Assembly (NCBI GenBank): GCA_001783255.1
Contig: MFRB01000065.1
Coordinates: forward strand, 1,084 to 7,014
Origin: Candidatus Magasanikbacteria bacterium RIFOXYD12_FULL_33_17
GTDB taxonomy: Bacteria > Patescibacteriota > Patescibacteriia > Magasanikbacterales > UBA922
Length of the DNA: 5,931 nucleotides
Direction: 5' to 3'
Shown here: in pieces, positions 1 through 5,749 of the stretch
Layout of the letters: every line of letters starts with the position of its first letter
How positions within the stretch are numbered: the stretch's first letter is position 1
Notes under the pieces: generated by a model
The model's database searches: none
Told to the model about the DNA's origin: nothing
The model's input: only the letters and a program-made list of their open reading frames with translations
Made by a program: the position numbers and the translations under genes

Positions 1-69
1 AAAGAATCTATGCCAATTTTAACTGATGACTTTGCACCAGTAGATTATTATATAAGTAAAACTATTTAG
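1..69 (+). CDS. C-terminal end of a spermidine-synthase-like protein (partial)
   Basis: The window opens inside a reading frame that gives 22 residues and ends at TAG (67-69). The peptide contains PILTDDFAPVDYY. A 'LTDD-aP-v' motif close to the C-terminus is typical of spermidine synthase-like aminopropyltransferase domains, including the large membrane-fused versions; this is recalled family knowledge. Only the tail is present, so substrate, membrane segments and catalytic residues cannot be judged. No clear hairpin terminator follows it, and the rpsT promoter begins about 25 nt downstream, so the two genes are probably transcribed separately. Another protein with a similar tail cannot be excluded. 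Confidence 0.5.
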   Translation, partial: KESMPILTDDFAPVDYYISKTI

Positions 70-94
70 TAAACTTTCACTTTTGAGCTAACTC

Positions 95-123
95 TTGACA
101 AAAAGACATAAATAACATATACT
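95..123 (+). promoter_or_regulatory. Sigma-70-type promoter of rpsT
   Basis: A perfect -35 box TTGACA (95-100) is followed after exactly 17 nt by TATACT (118-123), five of six matches to the -10 consensus. The predicted start of transcription is near 129-131, giving a leader of about 90 nt before the rpsT ATG at 222. This is one of the two best promoters in the window, which fits a ribosomal protein gene. Confidence 0.8.
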
Positions 124-138
124 AAGCACGCTCTCAAA

Positions 139-180
139 GGTACACTCAAACATTAGGAATAGTTCACCTAAAAATGTACC
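139..180 (+). promoter_or_regulatory. Nested hairpin in the rpsT 5' leader
   Basis: Inside the predicted rpsT leader, GGTACA (139-144) pairs with TGTACC (175-180). Within that, TTAGG (153-157) pairs with CCTAA (167-171) around a 9-nt loop. Ribosomal protein leaders often carry structures bound by the encoded protein, and S20 is autoregulated in E. coli, so an autoregulatory role is possible. This copy does not match any leader family I can name. The stretch from 181 to 221 is nearly all A and T and could serve as an unstructured ribosome landing site. Confidence 0.4.
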
Positions 181-221
181 AAAATAAATTTTTATTTAAA
201 AAAATTTTACTAAAAACATTT

Positions 222-557
222 ATGCCAATTTTACAAAATGCAAAAAAAGCATTACGCCAAGCAAATAAACGTGCAGTAGAAAACATGGTTTTCAAAAAAG
301 CTTACAAAGATGCTTTGAAAAAAGCTCGTAAAGCTGTAGCTGCTGGTGAAAAAGATCTAACAGAAAAAGTTCGTTTAGCTCAAAAAACACTTGATAAAGC
401 TGTAAAAAAGGGTGTTTTGAAAGCAAATACTGCTTCTCGTTACCTTTCTAGATTATCTACCAAAGTAGCAACCCCAAAAGTAGAAAAGAAAGCTGTAAAA
501 AAAGGAACTGTAAAGAAAGTAGCAAAAAAAACTACTAAAAAAGTTGCAAAAAAATAA
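222..557 (+). CDS. rpsT: 30S ribosomal protein S20 (bS20)
   Basis: The gene encodes 111 residues of the small-subunit protein S20, which binds 16S rRNA during 30S assembly. The start MPILQNAKKALRQANKRA matches the usual S20 opening (MPN-KSAKKR-RQ--KR), and LDKAVKKGVLKANTASRYLSRL (residues about 62-83) matches the conserved C-terminal S20 helix (LDKAAKKGVIHKNTAARKKSRL). The ATG at 222 is chosen over the in-frame ATG at 174. The extra 16 residues from 174 have no S20 counterpart, and that ATG sits in a predicted leader hairpin. There is no Shine-Dalgarno sequence before either start. The protein is about 25 residues longer than a typical S20 because of a tail (about 89-111) made of KKAVKK, VKKVAKK and TKKVAKK units. 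It has its own promoter and terminator, so it is probably monocistronic. Confidence 0.95.
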   Translation: MPILQNAKKALRQANKRAVENMVFKKAYKDALKKARKAVAAGEKDLTEKVRLAQKTLDKAVKKGVLKANTASRYLSRLSTKVATPKVEKKAVKKGTVKKVAKKTTKKVAKK

Positions 558-572
558 AATAACGTATAAAAT

Positions 573-608
573 AAATCCTGACTATAATAAGTCAGGATTT
601 TTATTTTT
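573..608 (+). terminator. Rho-independent terminator after rpsT
   Basis: An uninterrupted 11-bp stem is formed by AAATCCTGACT (573-583) and AGTCAGGATTT (590-600), with a 6-nt loop. It is followed by TTATTTTT (601-608). It starts 15 nt after the rpsT stop codon. It is a textbook intrinsic terminator and also lies only 17 nt before the next start codon, so it may set the level of read-through into the GGDEF gene. The loop region contains the hexamer TATAAT (583-588). Confidence 0.88.
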
Positions 609-624
609 AAAGATATATACTTAT

Positions 625-1614
625 ATGAGTGAGGTACAAAAACCAAGAGAAATTACCTTTGAGGGAATATCTACTGATGTACATGAAATCAAAAACACAA
701 TAGATCAATATTTTACAAAATTAAAAAAAAGTGGCTTCTGGTCAGATGCTGATTCTGAAAAAAGTTGGGAATGGTTCTCTGATAAATACCAAAAAGCTAT
801 TGATAGAGAACATGGCCCTGATAAAAATAACAAAAAAAAAATAACCAGCGAATACAAAACTCAAATAACAACAGAACTTCTAGCTGAAATGCGAGTACTA
901 TCTGAAGGTGTCGTCCAGGAAAGAAAAGAAAGTCTTTCACCTGAACTTCTAAACAGATATGGTGCTGAAAAAGAATTTTTGAGAAGAACCGCAAAAGCAA
1001 AAAAAGAAGGCCAAGTAGTCGTTTTAGTAACTTTTGATTTAGATGGATTCAAAATTATAAATGATACCGTAAACCATGGTGCAGGAGATACTCTTTTAAG
1101 AGAATTAGCAAAAAATTTAAGTACATCCATAAGACCAGAAGATATAGGAATTCGATTTAGTGGTGATGAGTTTGGGGTATTGATGTCTGTACCAAAGGAA
1201 GAAAAAGATAATATACAAACTTTTGTAGAAAGAATAATACAAAAAGTAGAGAATGGTACAGAAAGACCTGACAACACAAAACAAGAAATGAGTACTGGTT
1301 ATATAGTCATTGAAAATGATGATCCAGACAATAGAGATTTCTTCAAAGAAACCCGAAAAAAAGCAGACAAAGGTTCTGAGCTTTCTAAGCTCATCAAAAT
1401 AGAGCAAATTATAAATGGTGAAACAACAACCTCAAAAGATAGAGTTGTATCATCAGACGATACGGAAGATTATTTTGAAGAGGAAGAGAAAGCTAGACTT
1501 TCCTATATAAGACAAGTCATGCGTCCAATGCGAGAAGTACTAAAAAACAAATCAGAAAAAGAAATAGTAGAATATGCTCTACAATGTTATAAGAATTTGG
1601 TAGAAAAAAAATAA
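625..1614 (+). CDS. GGDEF-domain protein, putative diguanylate cyclase
   Basis: The protein has 329 residues with no signal peptide or membrane segment, so it is probably cytosolic. Residues 1-127 are a charged, probably helical region with no recognised sensor domain. The GGDEF domain covers about 128-258. FDLDGFKIIND (137-147) gives the metal-binding Asp and the nucleotide-contacting Asn, and NHGAGD (150-155) corresponds to the usual GH--GD. The signature is SGDEF (179-183) in place of GGDEF, and RPED (170-173) lies at the spacing of the RxxD inhibitory c-di-GMP site. STGYIVI matches the later SiGia strand. The end of the domain is divergent, and an acidic, then basic helical tail (259-329) follows. 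Family members make c-di-GMP from two GTP; activity with Ser at the first signature position is uncertain. The ATG at 625 is preferred because an in-frame ATG at 544 lies in rpsT and upstream of the terminator. No Shine-Dalgarno is visible. Confidence 0.82.
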   Translation: MSEVQKPREITFEGISTDVHEIKNTIDQYFTKLKKSGFWSDADSEKSWEWFSDKYQKAIDREHGPDKNNKKKITSEYKTQITTELLAEMRVLSEGVVQERKESLSPELLNRYGAEKEFLRRTAKAKKEGQVVVLVTFDLDGFKIINDTVNHGAGDTLLRELAKNLSTSIRPEDIGIRFSGDEFGVLMSVPKEEKDNIQTFVERIIQKVENGTERPDNTKQEMSTGYIVIENDDPDNRDFFKETRKKADKGSELSKLIKIEQIINGETTTSKDRVVSSDDTEDYFEEEEKARLSYIRQVMRPMREVLKNKSEKEIVEYALQCYKNLVEKK

Positions 1615-1634
1615 GGACTGTTTTTTCCTTATTT
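1604..1634. terminator. Bidirectional terminator between the GGDEF gene and holA
   Basis: AAATAAGGA (1609-1617) and TCCTTATTT (1626-1634) form a 9-bp stem with an 8-nt loop. On the minus strand the hairpin runs into eight consecutive T (complement of 1604-1611, three of them within the stem), a good intrinsic terminator for leftward transcripts from holA/polA. On the plus strand the tail is weaker (ATTT then GTTT), although a second small stem (1636-1640 with 1646-1650) followed by a T run at about 1654-1659 could help. The TAA stop of the GGDEF gene lies inside the left arm. Confidence 0.6.
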
Positions 1635-1738
1635 GTTTAGCTTATCTAAATAATTTTTTAAAAAACTTTCAGAATCAATTGACGTAATCTTTTTCTAAAT
1701 GTTTTAGCTTTAGAAAGATCTTTCGTCGTATTCTCGAC
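1629..1738 (-). pseudogene. Possible frameshifted coding remnant downstream of holA
   Basis: Read leftward just after the holA stop, the same frame gives ENTTKDLSKAKTFRK and then soon reaches a stop. A different frame carries on with ITSIDSESFLKNYLDKLNK and ends at TAA (1631-1629), inside the terminator arm. One extra A in the AAAAA run would join the two pieces into a plausible charged helical peptide. No start codon of its own is visible. In DNA this AT-rich, short open stretches arise by chance, so this is a weak call. I do not recognise the peptide. Confidence 0.2.
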
Positions 1739-1748
1739 TCAAGATGAC
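1713..1748 (-). repeat. Single copy of a GTCATCCTGAG...GATCTTTC-type dispersed repeat
   Basis: Read on the minus strand, this segment begins GTCATCTTGAG, continues with TCGAGAATACGACGAAA and ends GATCTTTC. It resembles the intergenic repeat found in many bacterial genomes with the outline GTCATCCTGAG...CGAAGGATCT, as recalled from memory. A small stem lies in its centre (GTCG 1725-1728 with CGAC 1735-1738), and GAAAGATCTTTC (1713-1724) is a perfect 12-nt palindrome. The right edge overlaps the last codons of holA and provides its TGA stop. Only one copy is present in this window. Confidence 0.5.
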
Positions 1749-2710
1749 GGTACTGTACCCACAAAAACATCCAACAAAAAAGACTGACCACCCTGGCCGG
1801 TCTTTGTTTTTGTATCCATTTCAAGTAACTTCAAATAAATGTCTTTGATTTGATTTAGAGTATATCGTTTAACAAAGGCAAAAGATTTGCTTACCACAAA
1901 AGGATGAAGCCCTAACATCTTGGCCAAGTCATTACTATTGATATTATCTTGCTTCTCATAGACTTCACGCATCTCAAGTAATATTCTAAACTGACGCAAA
2001 ATCATGGCAAAAATAAATTGAGCATCTTCACCATTTTCATATTGTTTGCGAATCATTTTGAAAGCTTTGTTTTTTTGTCCAGCGACGATAGCATCTACTA
2101 GATTGAAAATATTATCATCTACTTTTTCCTCTACAAACTTCTGTACATCACTCAAATTTATTTCTTCGTTTGTATATGAAATCAATTGATTTATAAGAGT
2201 TGAAAGTAACCACATGTCACTACCAAAATTGGAAGAAAGAAAATTCAAAGCCTTCATTTCAATCTTACCTCCACGAGAAACAATTTCACTTTTTATCCAA
2301 TTACTAATTTCAAAACCTTTCAATTCTGGAAAAGTCTGGGCAAATTTTTCTTTTTTCAATTTTTCAAAAAGGGTCTTGGCATTTTTAGTTTTGAAAGTAT
2401 CATTACCTTCCCAAAAAATAATAATATTTTCTTCTGGGAATCGATTCTCTTCTATCCTCACAATTATCTCTACTAAAAAATCTTTATGTTGACTAGCTGA
2501 TAATAAATTTTTCAATACTGTCATTCTTTTGTCTGCCAAAAAAGGTGTAGCCAAAACTTCTGACATTATTTTGCCAGAATCTTCTTTTTCACAATCAAGT
2601 TCTACCACATTGTAACCTTGAGGATCCCTATCAATCTTAAACTTATCAACCATTTTTTTCAATTGTTGTTTACTGCGGTAGGTATCTTTGCCGTAAAGAA
2701 ATATAATCAT
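1739..2710 (-). CDS. holA: DNA polymerase III subunit delta
   Basis: The gene encodes 323 residues of delta, the clamp-loader subunit that opens the beta sliding clamp during replication. The opening MIIFLYGKDTYRSKQQLKK matches the delta N-terminus (FLYG-D-y-----l). The AAA+-like domains cover about 1-195. The C-terminal collar domain (about 200-323) shows the family pattern NIFNLVDAI (200-208), AMILRQFRILLEM (235-247), LGLHPFVVSK (266-275) and MDTKTKTGQ (298-306). Length is normal. It lies 176 nt downstream of polA on the same strand, separated by repeat structures, and may be co-transcribed or have its own promoter. A TATAAT (minus strand, 2717-2712) lies one base before the ATG, too close to be its -10 box. 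No Shine-Dalgarno is seen. The last residues (PSS) and the TGA stop are encoded by the dispersed repeat, so the natural C-terminus may have been altered. Confidence 0.93.
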   Translation of the reverse strand: MIIFLYGKDTYRSKQQLKKMVDKFKIDRDPQGYNVVELDCEKEDSGKIMSEVLATPFLADKRMTVLKNLLSASQHKDFLVEIIVRIEENRFPEENIIIFWEGNDTFKTKNAKTLFEKLKKEKFAQTFPELKGFEISNWIKSEIVSRGGKIEMKALNFLSSNFGSDMWLLSTLINQLISYTNEEINLSDVQKFVEEKVDDNIFNLVDAIVAGQKNKAFKMIRKQYENGEDAQFIFAMILRQFRILLEMREVYEKQDNINSNDLAKMLGLHPFVVSKSFAFVKRYTLNQIKDIYLKLLEMDTKTKTGQGGQSFLLDVFVGTVPSS

Positions 2711-2748
2711 AATTATAGATTCAAATACTCGAATAATTCAGATAACAG

Positions 2749-2830
2749 ATTCGTTTTAATTCGTTAGATTAGTTCAATCCGTGTTCTATTGAAGTAATAA
2801 TAGAACACAAATCTAACGAATTAAACGAAT
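2749..2830. repeat. Long imperfect inverted repeat between polA and holA
   Basis: The left arm 2749-2769 pairs with 2811-2830 (20 bp with one bulged T). After an asymmetric internal loop (2770-2780 against 2809-2810), GTGTTCTATT (2781-2790) pairs with AATAGAACAC (2799-2808) around an 8-nt loop. The whole structure has about 30 bp of stem. Neither strand has a T run after it, so it does not look like an intrinsic terminator. It could protect or separate the polA and holA transcripts, or be a REP-like mobile repeat. Confidence 0.75.
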
Positions 2831-2840
2831 ACAAACGAAT
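2749..2840. repeat. Five copies of the heptamer AACGAAT / ATTCGTT
   Basis: ATTCGTT occurs at 2749-2755 and 2759-2765. Its complement AACGAAT occurs at 2815-2821, 2824-2830 and 2834-2840. Start-to-start spacing within each cluster is 9-10 nt, about one helical turn. Four of the five lie in the arms of the long hairpin and the fifth lies just outside it. It is not a DnaA box (TTATCCACA). Confidence 0.65.
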
Positions 2841-2855
2841 TTAATTTTAAATTAA

Positions 2856-2886
2856 AAAGTGATCAGGTGATAAAGTGATTAAGTGT
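2856..2886. repeat. 8-nt tandem repeat next to the polA stop codon
   Basis: Plus-strand units are AAAGTGAT (2856-2863), CAGGTGAT (2864-2871), AAAGTGAT (2872-2879) and a partial TAAGTG (2880-2885). On the coding strand of polA they read as ATCACTTT-type units starting within a few bases of the TAA stop (2889-2887). Confidence 0.6.
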
Positions 2887-5604
2887 TTACTTGAGACGCC
2901 CCCAACAATACCCAATCGCGACTTCTACATCAAGAGGTACTTCCAATTTTACCACATTTTCCATTTCATATTTTACAATCTCAGCAATTTCATCTTTCAA
3001 ATCTTCACTAACTTCCAAAACCAATTCATCGTGTACTTGCAAACACAATTTTACTTTATCTTTATATTTATCTACATTTATTTTATTACTAACTGCAATC
3101 ATGGCCAGTTTCATTATATCAGCAGCTGTACCTTGCACCGGCATATTTACCGCCATTCTCTCGCCAGAAGAACGAAGTTGAAAATTATTAGAGTGTAACT
3201 CTGGAATATAACGACGACGACCAAAAATGGTTTCTACAAAACCATCTTCCTCGGCTTGCTTCAAAATATTTTCCATATATTTTTTGACACCAGAGAAATT
3301 TGCAAAATATTTGTCAATAAATTCTTGAGCATCATAACGACTAATACCAGTACGAGAAGCTAAACCGAAAGCTCCCATACCATACAACACACCAAAGTTT
3401 ACTTCTTTGGCAGCTCTACGCATTTCTTTAGTTACCTCTTTTAGTTCCACACCATTGATAGCCGCGGCTGTAGCAGTATGGATATCTTGTTTATTTTTGA
3501 AAATTTCAATCATTCTTTCATCTTTGGCAAGTGAAGCCACCACACGCAACTCAATTTGTGAATAATCTGCAGCAATAAGAGCATTACCTTTTTCAGCTAT
3601 AAATACTTCCCGCACTTTTTTGCCAAGTTCAGTACGAATCGGAATATTTTGTAAATTTGGATCAGAACTAGAAAGGCGACCTGTAGCTGCTACTGTCTGA
3701 TTATAAGTCGTATGAATTCTACTAGTATATTTGTTTCTCAAATTTGGCAAGACATCAATGTAAGTATTACGCAATTTTTCCAATTCACGAAAATCTTCGA
3801 TATAAGCAATGATAGGATGAAGATCTCTCAACTTTTCTAATTCAGCTGCAGCCGTAGAATATCCTGTTTTACCTTTTTTGATACCTTGGGTTGATAATCC
3901 CATTTTATCAAATAGAATATCTCGCAACTGTACAGATGAAGCCACATTGAATTCTTCACCCGCTTCTTTCCAAATTTGTTTTTCTAATTTACCCAAAGTT
4001 TTGTTTACTTGTACTGACAAATCTTGAAGAATATCAGCATCAATAGCCACACCATTTAGTTCCATTTCAGCCAAAACAGAAAGAAGAGGAATTTCAATAT
4101 CAAAATACAAATCTTCATATTTTTCTTCCACAAGTCTTTCCTTATATATTGTATATATTTCAAAAACAGCCAAGACTTCTTCTAAAGCATTGGTAGGATC
4201 TATACCAAACAAACTTTTTTGATTGTCTGAAATAATAAGCTCTTTGCCAAGTTCACGCAAAGTCAATGACTTGATATCATGAGCTCTAGTACTAGAATTC
4301 AAAATATAAGATGCAATCATTGTATCAAAAATTTTGTTTGTTATTTTCACTCCACGTAAATTGACAAGTTTTATTAAATTTTTCAAATCATGACCAACAA
4401 AAAATATTTTTTCATTCAAAAAAATTTTCAAAACTTTTTCACTTATATTTTCAAAAAAATAATTTTCCTTATGCGTTGCCACCAATAAAGAAAAATTATT
4501 TGGTGCAAAAATATCCGTTTCTTTCATCAGTTCTTTGGCTACAAAAAAATCTTCTTGCAAAATTTTTGAAACAACATCATCAATTTCTTTGTCAGTTACT
4601 CTTATAATTTTTTTGGAAAGTTGTAGTTTATTTTTTTTCTTACTACTTTTATTTTCAACAAAACTATTTTCTCCACCTGGCAATCTCTTGATAAGAGAAT
4701 AAAATTCAAATTTTTGAAAAAGTTCAACTACTTTTTGTCTATCGAATTCTTGCGTTTTGGCTTTATCCAAATCAAAATCAATACCATCGACATCAGTACG
4801 AATAGTAGCGAGCTCCTTACTCATGAAGGCTTTTTCTTCATCTGTTTCCAATTTTTTAATTACACTTGCACTAAAATCTTGATAAAGTTTGGAATCTTTA
4901 TTTTTCAATTGTTTATAAATTTCATCAATACTACCAATCTTAGTAATCAAGCTAACAGCAGTTTTATCACCAATACCTTTGACACCAGGAATATTGTCAG
5001 AAGCGTCACCACGCAGAGATTTGTATGATATGACCATCTCCGGTGCAAAACCCATTTTTTCAAAAACCATTTTTTCATCACAACTTTCAAATTCTGACAT
5101 GCCTTTTTTGAGTAAAAAAATTTCAATATTTTCTTCATCATCAACTAATTGTAACAAATCTTTGTCCCCAGTAACAATTATCGATTTTACATTTCGTAAT
5201 TTCGTACCTTTCGTATTTCGTATCCCTGCTACATCAAACGCCAAAGTACCTATAACGTCATCAGCCTCAAAACCTTCTTTAGTAAAAATAGGAATATTAA
5301 AAGCATTGACTAAATCATAGACCAAAGGAAATTGATCATACAAATCTTGATCGGCTTTGACACGTGTAGCTTTGTAATCAGTAAAAATTTCATCACGAAA
5401 AGTGCCACCAGCCACATCAAAACTAACAGCTAAATATTCTGGTTTAACATCATTGATAATCTTGAGTAACATCGAAGCAAAACCATAGACAGCATTAACA
5501 ATCGTACCATCTTTGACACGCATGGGTGGTAGAGCGTGGTAAGCACGATGGACGATGGCGTTACCGTCGATTATTACTAGTTTTTTGAGATTTTCATTTT
5601 TCAT
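2887..5604 (-). CDS. polA: DNA polymerase I with a degenerate proofreading domain
   Basis: The gene encodes 905 residues of Pol I, which removes RNA primers and fills gaps in lagging-strand synthesis and repair. The 5' nuclease (1 to about 310) has LVIIDGNAIVHRAYHALPPM, GFEADD (112-117), TGDKDLLQLVDD (from 145) and the H3TH motif GDASDNIPGVKGIGDK (199-214). A lysine-rich linker lies near 320. The 3'-5' exonuclease region (about 334-492) keeps the fold landmarks (IFDTMIASYILNS) but lacks the acidic triad. The polymerase (about 495-905) has TGRLSSSDPNLQNIPIR, motif A DYSQIELR (680-687), the O helix RRAAKEVNFGVLYG (729-742, Phe at 737) and motif C QVHDE (856-860). The ATG at 5604 is chosen because MKNENLKKLVIIDGNA fits the family; the ORF-opening ATG at 5652 adds 16 unrelated residues upstream of the likely promoter. 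No Shine-Dalgarno is visible. holA follows on the same strand. Confidence 0.97.
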   Translation of the reverse strand: MKNENLKKLVIIDGNAIVHRAYHALPPMRVKDGTIVNAVYGFASMLLKIINDVKPEYLAVSFDVAGGTFRDEIFTDYKATRVKADQDLYDQFPLVYDLVNAFNIPIFTKEGFEADDVIGTLAFDVAGIRNTKGTKLRNVKSIIVTGDKDLLQLVDDEENIEIFLLKKGMSEFESCDEKMVFEKMGFAPEMVISYKSLRGDASDNIPGVKGIGDKTAVSLITKIGSIDEIYKQLKNKDSKLYQDFSASVIKKLETDEEKAFMSKELATIRTDVDGIDFDLDKAKTQEFDRQKVVELFQKFEFYSLIKRLPGGENSFVENKSSKKKNKLQLSKKIIRVTDKEIDDVVSKILQEDFFVAKELMKETDIFAPNNFSLLVATHKENYFFENISEKVLKIFLNEKIFFVGHDLKNLIKLVNLRGVKITNKIFDTMIASYILNSSTRAHDIKSLTLRELGKELIISDNQKSLFGIDPTNALEEVLAVFEIYTIYKERLVEEKYEDLYFDIEIPLLSVLAEMELNGVAIDADILQDLSVQVNKTLGKLEKQIWKEAGEEFNVASSVQLRDILFDKMGLSTQGIKKGKTGYSTAAAELEKLRDLHPIIAYIEDFRELEKLRNTYIDVLPNLRNKYTSRIHTTYNQTVAATGRLSSSDPNLQNIPIRTELGKKVREVFIAEKGNALIAADYSQIELRVVASLAKDERMIEIFKNKQDIHTATAAAINGVELKEVTKEMRRAAKEVNFGVLYGMGAFGLASRTGISRYDAQEFIDKYFANFSGVKKYMENILKQAEEDGFVETIFGRRRYIPELHSNNFQLRSSGERMAVNMPVQGTAADIMKLAMIAVSNKINVDKYKDKVKLCLQVHDELVLEVSEDLKDEIAEIVKYEMENVVKLEVPLDVEVAIGYCWGRLK

Positions 5605-5613
5605 AATAGATAT

Positions 5614-5622
5614 ATTGTAACA
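5614..5622 (-). promoter_or_regulatory. Extended -10 promoter of polA
   Basis: On the minus strand TGT is directly followed by TACAAT (5622-5614), the extended -10 pattern TGn-TAtAAT. There is no good -35 box at 16-18 nt; the nearest candidate is TTTCCT, three of six matches. Transcription would start near 5606-5608, leaving only about 2-4 nt before the ATG at 5604, so the mRNA would be essentially leaderless. Confidence 0.4.
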
Positions 5623-5667
5623 CAGAGAACTAAAACAGGAAAGCAAAGTCAAATATTTAATAAAAAG

Positions 5668-5749
5668 ACTTTTTACTTTCTACTAACTACTAAACGACTT
5701 TTGACTTTATAGACATTAAAAACTTTCGACTATGTAAGTCTTGACTTTT
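5668..5749. repeat. Degenerate heptamer array (GACTTTT-like) in the polA-hppA spacer
   Basis: Related units follow one another: GACTTTT (5668), TACTTTC (5674), TACTAAC (5681), GACTTTT (5696), GACTTTA (5703), GACATTA (5712), AACTTTC (5721), GACTATG (5728) and GACTTTT (5743). Most starts are 7 nt apart, with some gaps of other sizes. The last unit overlaps the hppA -35 box. It could be polymerase-slippage-derived low-complexity DNA or a cluster of protein-binding sites. Confidence 0.5.

Noticed and set aside
174..221. N-terminal extension of S20 from the ATG at 174.
   Set aside because: The 16 added residues have no S20 counterpart, there is no ribosome-binding site, and the ATG lies in a predicted leader stem. 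MPILQNAKKA at 222 is the family start.
861..1407. Minus-strand open frames opposite the GGDEF gene.
   Set aside because: They have no family features, overlap a well-supported gene completely, and have compositions expected of antisense frames.
1736..1741. Reassignment of TGA to glycine, as in some CPR lineages, extending holA past its TGA.
   Set aside because: No other in-frame TGA occurs in rpsT, the GGDEF gene, polA or the rest of holA. A recoding lineage would use it often.
2749..2840. Replication origin with DnaA boxes.
   Set aside because: The heptamer AACGAAT does not match TTATCCACA, and no dnaA or dnaN gene is near.
2749..2886. CRISPR array in the repeat-rich polA-holA spacer.
   Set aside because: The units are 7-8 nt, with no spacers of 25-40 nt, no long direct repeats and no cas genes nearby.
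2875..3198. Plus-strand open frames opposite the 3' end of polA.
   Set aside because: They lie entirely in the conserved polymerase palm coding region and give low-complexity peptides rich in Phe and Ile.
5605..5652. polA start at 5652.
   Set aside because: The added residues are not Pol I-like, and the best -10 box lies downstream of that ATG.
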